Shown here: positions 38,588 through 47,306 of the stretch, piece after piece
Position numbering within the stretch: the stretch's first letter is position 1
How the letters are laid out: the number at the start of each line of letters is the position of its first letter
Position numbers and translations under genes: made by a program
DNA from: Litorihabitans aurantiacus
GTDB lineage: Bacteria; Actinomycetota; Actinomycetes; Actinomycetales; Beutenbergiaceae
Direction: 5' to 3'
NCBI RefSeq assembly: GCF_030161595.1
Contig: NZ_BSUM01000001.1
Coordinates: 1,860,001 to 1,924,000, forward strand
DNA: 64,000 bases
Notes under the pieces: generated by a model
Told to the model about the DNA's origin: nothing
The model's database searches: none
The model's input: only the letters and a program-made list of their open reading frames with translations

Positions 38588-38706
38588 CTGCCGCCTCGAC
38601 GTCCACGAGGACAGCGATGACGACGGCGCCACGAGGACCATCCGTGCACGCCAGCACCATCACCGGCGCCAGACGGGCTGCCAGGCTTCGCAGCGAGTTC
38701 CCGCGA

Positions 38707-38738
38707 CTCAGGCGGGGCGCGGCTCAGGCGGGACGCGG
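38707..38738. repeat. 16-bp direct tandem repeat (two copies)
   Basis: Two adjacent 16-bp units, differing at one base, lie in the 155-bp gap between the convergent ycaQ-like and HNH genes. There is no coding capacity or terminator-like hairpin here. It may be a simple duplication. Confidence 0.6.
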
Positions 38739-38742
38739 CGGA

Positions 38743-40806
38743 TCAGACGGCGGTGAAGTCGTCGATGGTGGGGTCGTCGGTTTCGGCGTCGTCGAGGTCG
38801 TGAATGCGGCGTTCGACCTCGGCGTCGGTCAGGGGTGGGAGGGCGCGGGTCCTGGCCCACCGGGTGGGTGAGTTGACGGGTGGTGCGTGGCCGCGTCCGA
38901 TGGCGCCGTCGGAGGTGGAGTAGAGGGTCTGGCCGGTGGGGGTGCGCCAGTGGCGGGTGCCGTCTGACTCGAGGGTGAGCTCGTGGCCGGCGTGGGTCCG
39001 CAGGAGGTGGTGGTGGCGGCACAGGGCGTGCAGGTTCTCGGCCGCGGTCGCGCCGACGGGCCAGGGCAGCAGGTGGTCGAGGTCGCAGCGGGCGGCGGGC
39101 ACCTGGCAGCCGGGCACCACGCACGTCACATCGCGCAGGCGGACGTACCGGTCCAGGGCGGCGCTGGGTCGGTAGCAGTCCACGGGTGGTGGCGGGTCAG
39201 CATCTGGGTGGACCGGTTCGACCACCGTGATCCACCGGGCCGCACCCTGGAGGGCACGCACGACCCCGGGGCTCAGTGCGCCGTAACCCACCAGCTCAGG
39301 AACATCGACCCCGGGACGCAGCACCGGTGGCGGTGACCAGTCGACGTAGGGATCGTTGCCCGGGTCCAGGTCCTGGACCGGTGGCCGCATCAGACGATCC
39401 CCGCTGCCGCTGCCGCTGCCGCCGCTGCCGTTCCTGGTCCCCGGCCGTTCGGCGGGTCCTCGTGCCTCGAGGTCAGGATCGAGGTTCCACGGGTCGGGTT
39501 CCCAGGTGTAGAGGTCGTGGGCGGCGACGGTAGCCAGCGTGGTGGCACGGTCGCGGCCCTGCTGGACCTCGGCGGTCGCGATCACCGTCAGCCCGGCGCT
39601 GCGCCCCGAGAACGACACCGGCACCGTGCACGGTCCGGCCGGGGCGGCCCCGTCGCGCCCAGACGCGGTCGGGCGTGCGAGAGAGGACACGGACGCAGAC
39701 ACGGAAGCGTCAAAAGGAACGCCTGCGGGTCCGGATCCGGCCACGGGAGTCGGGATGGTGGGGAGCGGCGCCGCCGCGGGGAGAGCGTGCCGCCTCGGTT
39801 CCGCAGCACGCGCTGGTCGTCTCGTGGTGGCCGGTGACGGACGTGCGCCGTGGCCCGTGTGGCTGAGCATGGTGGGTGGCAGGAGGGTGACGCGGCCCTG
39901 GTCGAGGGCGCTCGTGGCCATACCCGCGAGGGTGTCGGCGCGCAGCTGTTCCAGCGTGCGCCCGTCACCGCCCGCACGCGCGGCGCGTGCGGCGCTCTCG
40001 CAGACCTGTTCCAGCGCGACCGCGTCCGGTGCGGCCAGCACGGCCGAGAACGAGGCCATCCCGTCCGGGAGCACCCGCACCCGGTTCACCCGACGCCTCG
40101 CCACGGCCCGCGCGTGCCGAACGCCGGCCTCATCGGGCGCGACCCGCACGACCTCCTGCTGCACCCGGCGACGCAGCCCTGCATGATCCAGCACCGGGGC
40201 GGCGGGCAGGACCTGCTCACACACCGCGGCGGCCACGTGCGCCTCCTGCTCGCCCAGCGCCTCGACCATGATCGCGGCCTTGCCCGCATCGATACGACCC
40301 GCCGCCAGCTCCTCCTGCACCGGTGCCAGGACCCCGCCCAGAGCGCGCCCCTCATCGATCAGCTGCTGCCCCCGACGACGCGAGACCCCCAGCCGGAACC
40401 CGATCTCGTCCGCGGCGACCTCCGTGCGCCGCCCCGTGAGCGTGCGCCACTGCGGCGTCATCGAGGACCGATCCGCCAGCACCGCCGCCCACGCCCGCAC
40501 CCGCGCCTCAGCAGCCGCCGCCAGCCGTGACCACGCCGCCACGACCTCCAGCACCTCACCCTCACCCAGGCCACCACCACCCTGCAGGGCCAGGTCGTCC
40601 ATCCGTTCCAGCGCCGCGTGCAACACCACACCCGGCATCGAGTCGAGATCGAACTCCGGCCCCAGACCCGCGCACGACTCCTCCGGTGTCAAATCACCCC
40701 ACAACGGCGCCAGATCCCCCTCGACCCCCGACCCCGTGGCACCCGCCCGCGAAGCAGGCGCGGCGACAGCCACGCCCGCCTCACCACCCGCACCCCCGCT
40801 GAACAT
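38743..40806 (-). CDS. DUF222/HNH endonuclease (13E12-type)
   Basis: The 687-residue protein has an N-terminal DUF222 domain (about 40-300, e.g. 'SMTPQWRTLTGRRTEVAADEIGFRLGVSRRRGQQLIDEGRAL'), a long Pro/Ser/Gly-rich central linker with SGSGSG repeats, and a C-terminal HNH nuclease domain: 'CVVPGCQVPAARCDLDHLLPWPVGATAAENLHALCRHHHLLRTH' with zinc cysteines and HNH residues. This is the architecture of the actinobacterial 13E12 repeat family. The ATG at 40806 lies inside an SOS box and 7 nt after a TAGAAT -10 hexamer, suggesting a leaderless, DNA-damage-inducible transcript. Biological role unknown. Confidence 0.9.
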   Translation of the reverse strand: MFSGGAGGEAGVAVAAPASRAGATGSGVEGDLAPLWGDLTPEESCAGLGPEFDLDSMPGVVLHAALERMDDLALQGGGGLGEGEVLEVVAAWSRLAAAAEARVRAWAAVLADRSSMTPQWRTLTGRRTEVAADEIGFRLGVSRRRGQQLIDEGRALGGVLAPVQEELAAGRIDAGKAAIMVEALGEQEAHVAAAVCEQVLPAAPVLDHAGLRRRVQQEVVRVAPDEAGVRHARAVARRRVNRVRVLPDGMASFSAVLAAPDAVALEQVCESAARAARAGGDGRTLEQLRADTLAGMATSALDQGRVTLLPPTMLSHTGHGARPSPATTRRPARAAEPRRHALPAAAPLPTIPTPVAGSGPAGVPFDASVSASVSSLARPTASGRDGAAPAGPCTVPVSFSGRSAGLTVIATAEVQQGRDRATTLATVAAHDLYTWEPDPWNLDPDLEARGPAERPGTRNGSGGSGSGSGDRLMRPPVQDLDPGNDPYVDWSPPPVLRPGVDVPELVGYGALSPGVVRALQGAARWITVVEPVHPDADPPPPVDCYRPSAALDRYVRLRDVTCVVPGCQVPAARCDLDHLLPWPVGATAAENLHALCRHHHLLRTHAGHELTLESDGTRHWRTPTGQTLYSTSDGAIGRGHAPPVNSPTRWARTRALPPLTDAEVERRIHDLDDAETDDPTIDDFTAV

Positions 40807-40814
40807 GTGTTCGA
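40799..40814 (-). promoter_or_regulatory. LexA (SOS) box overlapping the start codon of the HNH gene
   Basis: The coding strand reads TCGAAC-ACAT-GTTCAG, an 11 of 12 match to the actinobacterial LexA consensus TCGAAC-N4-GTTCGA. The ATG of the HNH gene (40806-40804) lies inside the spacer and right half, so LexA bound here would block transcription initiation directly. Confidence 0.75.
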
Positions 40815-40819
40815 TTCTA
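40814..40819 (-). promoter_or_regulatory. -10 box for a leaderless HNH transcript
   Basis: TAGAAT on the coding strand is followed after 7 nt by the ATG, so the transcript would start at or next to the start codon. It abuts the SOS box. No ribosome-binding site is possible upstream, which fits leaderless translation, common in actinobacteria. Confidence 0.6.
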
Positions 40820-41033
40820 CGCCGCGGCAAGCCCGAGGGGAAGCCCCTGGGGACATCGTCCATGGCCCGCCTTCTCCGACCACCCTGTCCTGCCCGTCCT
40901 CTTCCCGGCACGCCGCTCCCGCGTCTCGGCCACGCACCCGAACCCTCGTGACCCCCCACCCCGGCACCGGCACGTCCCTCGACAACCGCACCCCTGCACC
41001 GTCACCCGCCACCACCCCTGCGACCATGGACCC

Positions 41034-41737
41034 ATGCCCTCCCCCTCGTCCTGCTCGACCTCGACGGCACCCTCGTCGACTCCCTCCCGGGCATCACGGC
41101 CTCGGTGGCCGCCGCTCTCGCGGAGCACGACCTCCCCGTCCCCGACGCAGCCGGACTGCGCTCCTTCGTGGGCCCTCCGATGCCGGCGTCCATGCGCGCT
41201 CAAGGCGTCCCGGAGGACTCGCTCACCGACGTCATCGCGACCTATCGCCGCCACTTCACCGGCGGCGGAATGTGGGACAGCCACGTCTTCGACGGCATCC
41301 CGGGCCAGCTCGAGGCGCTCCGGCGCGCGGGCTGCACGCTCGCCGTCGCGACCTCGAAGCCCGAGATCTACGCCCGCCCGATCTGCGAGCGCTACGGGAT
41401 CAGCGCGCTGGTCGACGGCGTGTACGGCGCCCCGCTCGACCACGTCCCCTCCACCAAGGCAACCGTCATCACGCACGCGCTGACCTCCCTCGACGTCGAT
41501 CCGCGCTCCCCCGGCCGCCCGGTCCTCATGGTCGGCGACCGCCACCACGACGTCGGCGGCGCAACCGAGCACGGCATCCCCTGCCTCGGTGTCGGCTGGG
41601 GCTATGCGGAGCCGGGCGAGCTGGACGGCGCGGTCGGCGTCGTCGACGACGTCGCCGGCCTGACGAACGCCGTCCTGGCCGCAATCGGTCGATCTTCGTC
41701 GCAGCATGGCGGACGGGCCGAGCAGGTGCGGTCGTGA
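41034..41737 (+). CDS. HAD-family phosphatase (Gph/PpaX-like), apparent frameshift just after the start
   Basis: HAD hydrolase motifs are all present: I 'VLLDLDGTLVDS' (nucleophile Asp), II 'LAVATSKPE', III Lys in 'PSTKATVITHAL', IV 'VLMVGDRHHDVGGATEHGIPCLGVGWGYA'. This pattern is that of phosphoglycolate phosphatase and related small-molecule phosphatases. The motif I frame has no ATG/GTG upstream. The ATG at 41034 is out of frame by one base, and one extra C in the C-runs at 41037-41045 would give a start 5 codons before 'VLLDLDG'. Gene end and product are secure; the 5' end is not. Confidence 0.85.
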
Positions 41738-42244
41738 CCGACGGCGGCCGGAGCGACGACAGGGGCGTCACACCCGACCCGGACCTCGACTGCGCGCCCG
41801 TCGCACCCGAGGAGGGGGCCTCGATCGACAGTCGACCCGCGACCGTCGACGACCTCCGCGCCGCCGCGCTCGCGATGCCCGACGTCGAGCTCGGGACGAG
41901 CTTCCACACGCCGTGCTACCGCGTGGCGGGGCGACCCTTCGTCCGCTGGCGCGAACCGCGGGGGCGACGCCGTCGACCCCGCCTCGGGTGCACGGCTGGA
42001 GGACGTCCTCGTCATCTGGGTCGCCGGAGAGACCGACAAACGGGCCCTCGTCGCCGATCCCGCGACGCCGTTCTTCACGCTGTCGCACTACGACGGGCAC
42101 CCCTCGGTGCTCGTGCGCGAGGCAGACCTCGGCCGCCTCACGCTCGCCGAGGCACGCGAGGTGATCCGCGACGCGTGGCTCGCCCAGGCGCCCCCACGCC
42201 GACGCCGCGCCTGGCTGCACGACCACGGCCTCGAGAAGGCCTGA
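41734..42244 (+). CDS. MmcQ/YjbR-family DNA-binding-like protein, split by an apparent frameshift
   Basis: The N-terminal frame reads 'TVDDLRAAALAMPDVELGTSFHTPCYRVAGRPFVRWRE'. The second frame continues 'LEDVLVIWVAGETDKRALVADPATPFFTLSHYDGHPSVLVREADLGRLTLAEAREVIRDAWLAQAP'. Together they make the ~130-residue MmcQ/YjbR (CyaY-like) fold: 'TPFFTLSHYDGHPSVLVR' and 'LTLAEAREVIRDAW' are its typical core. Removing one G from the run 41960-41964 joins the frames, so here the error is an inserted base. The GTG start at 41734 overlaps the HAD stop. Function of the family is uncertain. Confidence 0.8.
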
Positions 42245-42259
42245 GGATCGTCGCCGGGA

Positions 42260-43015
42260 CTACGCCGACGGCGTGCGCGCCACCATCGTGCTCGTCGCCT
42301 GCGCGCGCGGCCGCACGATCACGAGGTCGACGTTGACGTGCGCGGGGCGCGTCAGCGTCCAGCTGATGACGTCCGCGACGTCCTCGGAGACCAGCGGCCC
42401 CTCGACCCCCGCGTACACGGCCTCGGCCCGACCGGCGTCGCCGTCGAACCGGTTGAGGGAGAACTCCGGCGTCGCCACCATCCCCGGCGCGACCTCGATG
42501 ATCCGCACCGGCCGGCCCAGCAGCTCCTGGCGCAGCGTCAGCGGGATGATCCGCTCGGCGTGCTTCGCGGCCGTGTACCCGCCGCCGCCCGGGTAGGGCT
42601 CGTGCCCGGCCGTGGAGGTGACCACGAGGACGTCGCCGCCGCCGTCGGCCTCGAGGTGGTCCAGCAGCGCCTGCGTGATGCGCAGCGTGCCGAGCACGTT
42701 GCGCTCGTACATGTCCGCCCAGTCCTGCACGGATCCGGTGGCCACGGGGTCCAGGCCGATGGCGCCGCCGGCGTTGTTCACCAGCGCGGTCAGCGGCCCG
42801 CCCTCGACGACGGCGGCGGCGAGGCGCGCGACGTCGTCGTCCACCGTGAGGTCGGCCGCCACCCAGGTGCAGCCGGTCTCGGCCGCGAGCGCCGCCAGGC
42901 GGTCCTCGCGGCGCGCGGTCGCGACCACGTCCCACCCGAGCTCGCGCAGGCGGCGCACGGTCGCCTCCCCGATCCCTGTCGAGGCTCCGGTGACGACGGC
43001 GCGGGGTGCGGACAT
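42260..43015 (-). CDS. Short-chain dehydrogenase/reductase (SDR)
   Basis: The classical SDR of 251 residues has cofactor motif 'TGASTGIGEATVRRL', 'LVNNAGGAIGLDPV', catalytic Ser in 'VLVVTSTAGHEPYPGGGGYTAAKHAERII' and Tyr-x3-Lys (YTAAK). 'ATARREDRLAALAAE' after the second strand suggests NADP preference. It resembles YdfG-type 3-hydroxy acid dehydrogenases, but the substrate cannot be assigned. It lies alone between the convergent YjbR gene and the pyrimidine operon. Confidence 0.9.
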   Translation of the reverse strand: MSAPRAVVTGASTGIGEATVRRLRELGWDVVATARREDRLAALAAETGCTWVAADLTVDDDVARLAAAVVEGGPLTALVNNAGGAIGLDPVATGSVQDWADMYERNVLGTLRITQALLDHLEADGGGDVLVVTSTAGHEPYPGGGGYTAAKHAERIIPLTLRQELLGRPVRIIEVAPGMVATPEFSLNRFDGDAGRAEAVYAGVEGPLVSEDVADVISWTLTRPAHVNVDLVIVRPRAQATSTMVARTPSA

Positions 43016-43109
43016 GGTTCTCCTTCGTTCGGGCGGGGCAGGTTCAGGTCGGGCGGACGGATCGGTGGTGCGGGGTCAAGACTGCCTCACGGCGCCGTCC
43101 CGGCGCCCC

Positions 43110-44444
43110 TCACAGCGCCCCCAGCGCGGCGTCCACGATCGTCAGCCCGGTGCGCGCCTCGTCGGGCGTGATCACGCAGGGCGGCACGACGTGCAGGCGG
43201 TTCTCGGCCACGAACGGCAGCAGCCCGCGCCGCAGCAGGTCGGCCTTGAGCGCGCCGACGACGGCGGCCGGCAGCGGCTCCCGCGTCGCGCGGTCGGCGA
43301 CGAGCTCGAGCGCCCAGAACACGCCTCGGCCGCGGACCTCACCGATCACGTCGTGCCGCGCGGCGAGGTCCGCGAGCCCGGGCCCGAGCACCTGCTCCCC
43401 GACGGCGCGCGCGTTCCCGACGACGTCCTCCTCGCGCATCGCCGCGAGCGTGGCGACGATCGCCGCCATCGCCAGGGGGTGCCCGGAGTAGGTGAGGCCG
43501 CCGGGGAAGACGCGGCCGGCGAACGTCGCGCGCACGGGCGCCGAGACGATGACGCCGCCGGCCGGCACGTAGCCGGAGTTGACCCCCTTGGCGAACGTGA
43601 CGAGGTCGGGCACCACGTCCTCGTCGTGGTGCGCGAACCAGCTCCCCGCGCGGCCGAAACCCGCCATCACCTCGTCGAGGATCAGCAGGATCCCGTGCCG
43701 GCGGCAGATCTCGGCGACGCCGCGCAGGTACCCCGGCGGGGGCACGAGCACACCGGCGGTGCCGGGGATCGTCTCGAGGAGCACGGCGGCGATCGAGTCC
43801 GCGCCCTCGGACTCCACCACCCGCCGCAGGTGGTGCAGCGCGCGCTCGCACTCCTGCTCCGGCGTGCTCGCCCAGAACTCGCTGCGGTACAGGTGCGGAC
43901 CGAAGACGTGGACGTGCCCGCGCGCGTACTCGTTCGGGACCCGGCGCCAGTCCCCCGTGGCGACGACGGCGGCCCCCGTGTTGCCGTGGTAGGAGCGGTA
44001 GTGCGAGACCACCTTGTCGCGGCCGGTGTGCAGCCGTGCCATCCGGATGGCGTTCTCGTTGGCGTCCGCGCCGCCGTTGGTGAAGAACACGCCGTCGAAG
44101 CCCGGACCGGCGAGGTCGAGGATCGCCTCGGCCGCCTCGCCCCGCACGCGGTGGGCGGCCGACGGCGCGACCGTCGTCAGCGTGGCCGCCTGCTCCTGGA
44201 TCGCCGCGACGACCCGGGGGTGCTGGTGGCCGATGTTGGTGTTGACGAGCTGCGAGGAGAAGTCGAGCCACCGCTCCCCCGCCTCGTTCCAGACCCACGA
44301 CCCCGACCCGCCCGCGAGGACGAAGTCGACCGGGGTGGCCTGCGCCGACCAGGAGTGGAAGACGTGCCGGTCGAGGTCGCGCGCCCGCGCGTCACCGCCG
44401 GCCCCGAGACCGACCGGCTCGACCGGCACGCCCTCCACCGCCAT
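43110..44444 (-). CDS. Class III PLP aminotransferase (beta-alanine:pyruvate-type, inferred)
   Basis: The 444-residue enzyme has class III motifs: 'WVWNEAGERWLDFSSQLVNTNIGHQHPRVVAAI', 'GVFFTNGGADANENAIRMARL', 'SYHGNTGAAV', 'LLILDEVMAGFGRAGSWFAHHDEDVVPDLVTFAKGVNSGY' with the PLP lysine, and 'GLTYSGHPLAMAA'. It is the last gene of the operon encoding dihydropyrimidinase and beta-ureidopropionase, whose end product would be beta-alanine. Conversion of beta-alanine to malonate semialdehyde is therefore the likely role (inference). The ATG overlaps the binding-protein stop as TGATG. Confidence 0.87.
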   Translation of the reverse strand: MAVEGVPVEPVGLGAGGDARARDLDRHVFHSWSAQATPVDFVLAGGSGSWVWNEAGERWLDFSSQLVNTNIGHQHPRVVAAIQEQAATLTTVAPSAAHRVRGEAAEAILDLAGPGFDGVFFTNGGADANENAIRMARLHTGRDKVVSHYRSYHGNTGAAVVATGDWRRVPNEYARGHVHVFGPHLYRSEFWASTPEQECERALHHLRRVVESEGADSIAAVLLETIPGTAGVLVPPPGYLRGVAEICRRHGILLILDEVMAGFGRAGSWFAHHDEDVVPDLVTFAKGVNSGYVPAGGVIVSAPVRATFAGRVFPGGLTYSGHPLAMAAIVATLAAMREEDVVGNARAVGEQVLGPGLADLAARHDVIGEVRGRGVFWALELVADRATREPLPAAVVGALKADLLRRGLLPFVAENRLHVVPPCVITPDEARTGLTIVDAALGAL

Positions 44445-45634
44445 CAGGCGCCGCCCTCGACCAGCTCGACCTCGATCGGGGCGAAGTCCTCACCCGTGAC
44501 GTCGAGGCCCTCGGCCTCGAGGTCGGCCAGCGCCTGCTCCACGTACTCGGTCGTGTAGGCGTCCTGAGGCGGCTCCTGCGTGATGATCGTCGCGCCGGTC
44601 TCGTTGCTCGTCTCCATCGCGAGCTCGACCGTGCGGTCCCACACCGCGGTGTCCACGAGCCCGAGCCCGCCGGTCGTGGAGGGCCACAGCAGCTTGTTGG
44701 TCTCGTTCGTCATCCAGAGCTGGTGGCTCTCGCCGAGGGTCGAGCCGGCCGCGGTCACGATGTCCGCCGTCTCCTCCGGGTTGTCGCGGGCGTACAGCCA
44801 GCCGCGGATCGTCGCCCGCAGGAAGGCGACCGTGGTCTCGGCGTAGGCGGGGTCGCTCTCCAGCCGCTCGGTGTCGGCCCAGATCGCGTCCTGCAGCATC
44901 GCGACGCCCTCGTCGTTCCAGTCCAGGACCGTGAAGTCCTCGGGCGTGTAGAGCTCGCCGGTGTCGGGGTCCACGGTCTCCAGGAGCTGCGCGTACTCGT
45001 TGTAGGTCATCGCCTGCGCGGCGTCGATGTCTCCGTTGAGCAGGCCGAGCATGTCGAAGGCCTGCGTGACGAGCTGGAAGTCGGTCACCCCCGCCTGGTT
45101 CAACCCGGCGAAGAGCTCCCACTCGTTGCCGTAGCCCCACGAGCCGACGGTCTTCCCCTCGAGGTCCGCGACCTCCGTGATGCCCGAGTCCGCGAAGGCG
45201 ACCTGGAGCGTCCCGGAGCGCTCGAAGACCTGCGCGACGTTCGTGACGCGTGCGCCCTGCTCGATCGAGCCCAGCACCTTCGGGACCCACGCGATCGCGT
45301 AGTCGACCTCGCCGGCGGCCAGGGCGTCCTGCGGGACGATGTCGCCGCCCGACTCGATGATCGAGACGTCGAGGCCCTCGTCGGCGTAGTAGCCCTGGTC
45401 GAGGGCGGCGTAGTAGCCCGCGAACTGCGCCTGCGTGAGCCACTGGAGCTGGAGGGAGACGGGCGTCAGGTCGCCGTCGGCGCCCGCGCTGCCGGAGGCG
45501 GTGGCGGTGGCGGTGGAGCCACCGGACGCGCCGTCGGGATCGGACTCGTCGGTCACCGAGCAGCCGGCGAGCGCCAGCGCGGTGGCCGTGACGAGGGCGG
45601 CGGCGAGGCCGGTGCGGCGTGATCTCGTGTGCAT
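44444..45634 (-). CDS. ABC transporter substrate-binding lipoprotein (NMT1/THI5-like)
   Basis: The 396-residue protein has a lipoprotein signal peptide ('[17 protein letters not shown]') and an NMT1/THI5 domain: 'LQLQWLTQAQFAGYYAALDQGYYADEGLDVSIIESGGDI', 'YAIAWVPKVLGSIEQGARVTNVAQVF', 'TVGSWGYGNEWELFAGLNQAG'. Relatives bind pyrimidine precursors, riboflavin precursors or other heterocycles. With the operon's ring-opening enzymes a pyrimidine or hydantoin is a reasonable ligand (inference). AAGGAG precedes the ATG at 45634. Confidence 0.9.
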   Translation of the reverse strand: MHTRSRRTGLAAALVTATALALAGCSVTDESDPDGASGGSTATATASGSAGADGDLTPVSLQLQWLTQAQFAGYYAALDQGYYADEGLDVSIIESGGDIVPQDALAAGEVDYAIAWVPKVLGSIEQGARVTNVAQVFERSGTLQVAFADSGITEVADLEGKTVGSWGYGNEWELFAGLNQAGVTDFQLVTQAFDMLGLLNGDIDAAQAMTYNEYAQLLETVDPDTGELYTPEDFTVLDWNDEGVAMLQDAIWADTERLESDPAYAETTVAFLRATIRGWLYARDNPEETADIVTAAGSTLGESHQLWMTNETNKLLWPSTTGGLGLVDTAVWDRTVELAMETSNETGATIITQEPPQDAYTTEYVEQALADLEAEGLDVTGEDFAPIEVELVEGGA

Positions 45635-45687
45635 CGTGCTCCTTGTCGGGGTGGGGACGAGCAGAGGTGGGGACGAGCGGGTGGGCG

Positions 45688-46455
45688 TCAGCGACGCCGG
45701 GTGAGGAGCACCTCCAGGAGGGAGGTCGCGGCGTAGAAGACGAGCCCGACGACGATGCCGCCGAGCACGTACGCCCAGGCGAGCGTGTAGTTGGAGCCGG
45801 CCGCCGCCGTCGTGATGAAGGAGCCGATGCCGGAGCGCGGTCCGCCGAAGTACTCCGCGACGATCGCGGAGATGACCGCGAGCGAGGAGGCCGTGCGCAC
45901 GCCGGTCAGCACGAACGGCACGGCCGTGGGGACGGTCACGAGCAGCGCCGCGCGCGCGGGCGGCGCGGCGACGGCGCGCATGAGGTCGCGGTGCACGGGG
46001 CGGACCTGGCGCATCCCGCGCAGCGTGGTGACGTAGACCGGCACGAAGGCCGCGAGCGCCGCCACGATCACCCGCGCCTGCTCCGAGCCCGCCCCGTACA
46101 TCGAGTAGAGGACCGGTGCGAGCGCCACGATCGGTACGACGGCGAGCGCGCTCACCACGGGAGCCGCGAGCGCGTCCACGAGGCGCACGAGCGCCGCCAC
46201 CACGGCCGCGAGCACGGCACCGACGGCCCCGAGGACGAGCCCCAGCAGCGCGTTGCGCCCGGTCGTGAGGGAGGCCGACGCGATCGGCCCCGCGTACCGA
46301 GCCGCGTCCTGCGCGATCCCCGACGGCGAGGGCAGCACGAACGCCGGCAGACCGCTGGCGACGATCAGCAGCTGCCAGCCGAGCAGGAGGAGCGCCAGCA
46401 GCGCGAGCGGCGGCAGCGCCTCGCTCGCGACCCGGCGCAGCACGCGGGCGGTCAC
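45688..46455 (-). CDS. ABC transporter permease (SsuC/ThiX-like)
   Basis: The 255-residue membrane protein has about six helices and the BPD inner-membrane signature 'LMRAVAAPPARAALLVTVPTAVPFVLTGVRTASSLAVISAIVAEYFGG', the EAA loop that contacts the ATPase. Its family transports sulfonates, nitrate, pyrimidine precursors and similar compounds. The GTG start overlaps the ATPase stop by 4 bp. A second permease of the same family lies upstream in the operon, so the transporter is probably a heterodimer. Confidence 0.92.
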   Translation of the reverse strand: MTARVLRRVASEALPPLALLALLLLGWQLLIVASGLPAFVLPSPSGIAQDAARYAGPIASASLTTGRNALLGLVLGAVGAVLAAVVAALVRLVDALAAPVVSALAVVPIVALAPVLYSMYGAGSEQARVIVAALAAFVPVYVTTLRGMRQVRPVHRDLMRAVAAPPARAALLVTVPTAVPFVLTGVRTASSLAVISAIVAEYFGGPRSGIGSFITTAAAGSNYTLAWAYVLGGIVVGLVFYAATSLLEVLLTRRR

Positions 46456-47306
46456 CGCGCCTCCATCCCGAGCGCGGCGCCGTGGACGTCGCCGCGCCCG
46501 ACCGCCCCGCCCTGCTCGTGCGCGTGCAGGCTCCCGCGCACCCGAGCCAGCGCCGCCGTGAAGTCGGCGCGGGCGCGCAGGTCGTCGGCCGCGGCGAGCT
46601 CACCGGTCGAGGCGCGGCCGCGGTCGAGGGAGACGGGGACGACCTCGCGGATGCGACCCGGCCGCGGCGACATCACCACCACGCGGTCGGACAGGAACAC
46701 CGCCTCCGGCACCGAGTGCGTGACGAACACGACGGCGGCGCGCGTCTCGGCGCAGATCCGCAGCAGCTCGATCTGCAGGTGCTCGCGCGTCATCTCGTCG
46801 AGCGCCCCGAACGGCTCGTCCATCAGCAGCAGGCTCGGCGCGGACGCGAGCGCCCGCGCGATGGCGACGCGCTGCTGCATCCCGCCCGAGAGCTCGTCGG
46901 GGTGGCGCGCCGCGGCGTCGCCGAGGCCGACCAGGTCCAGGAGCTCGGTGGCCCGCGCCCGCCGGGCACGCCGCCCCTCTCCGGCGACGGCCAGGGGCAG
47001 CTCGACGTTGGCCGCGACCGTGCGCCAGGGCAGGAGGCCGGCCTGCTGGAAGGCGATGCCGTAGCTGCGGGCGAGGCGGGCCTGGTGGGCGCTCGTGCCG
47101 AAGACCTCCACCGTGCCCGACGTCGGGGCGTCGAGGTCGGCCACGAGGCGCAGGAGCGTGGACTTGCCGCACCCCGAGGGGCCGATGAGCGAGACGAACT
47201 CGCCCGGGGCCACCGCGAGGTCGACGCCGTCGAGGGCGACCACCCGGCGCGGCCCCGAACCGAAGACGCGGGTCACGCCCCGGACGTCCACCGCGTGCGC
47301 GCTCAC
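46452..47306 (-). CDS. ABC transporter ATP-binding protein (SsuB/ThiZ-like)
   Basis: The 284-residue ATPase has Walker A 'IGPSGCGKSTLLRLV', Q-loop 'GIAFQQAGLLPWRTV', signature 'ELSGGMQQRVAIARALA', Walker B 'LLLMDEPFGALDE' and H-loop 'VVFVTHSVPEAVFLSDRV'. This is the nitrate/sulfonate/thiamine-precursor importer subfamily. GTG 47306 was chosen because it overlaps the upstream permease stop and the ATPase fold starts there. The longer upstream frame is only shadow sequence of the permease. Confidence 0.94.
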   Translation of the reverse strand: MSAHAVDVRGVTRVFGSGPRRVVALDGVDLAVAPGEFVSLIGPSGCGKSTLLRLVADLDAPTSGTVEVFGTSAHQARLARSYGIAFQQAGLLPWRTVAANVELPLAVAGEGRRARRARATELLDLVGLGDAAARHPDELSGGMQQRVAIARALASAPSLLLMDEPFGALDEMTREHLQIELLRICAETRAAVVFVTHSVPEAVFLSDRVVVMSPRPGRIREVVPVSLDRGRASTGELAAADDLRARADFTAALARVRGSLHAHEQGGAVGRGDVHGAALGMEAR

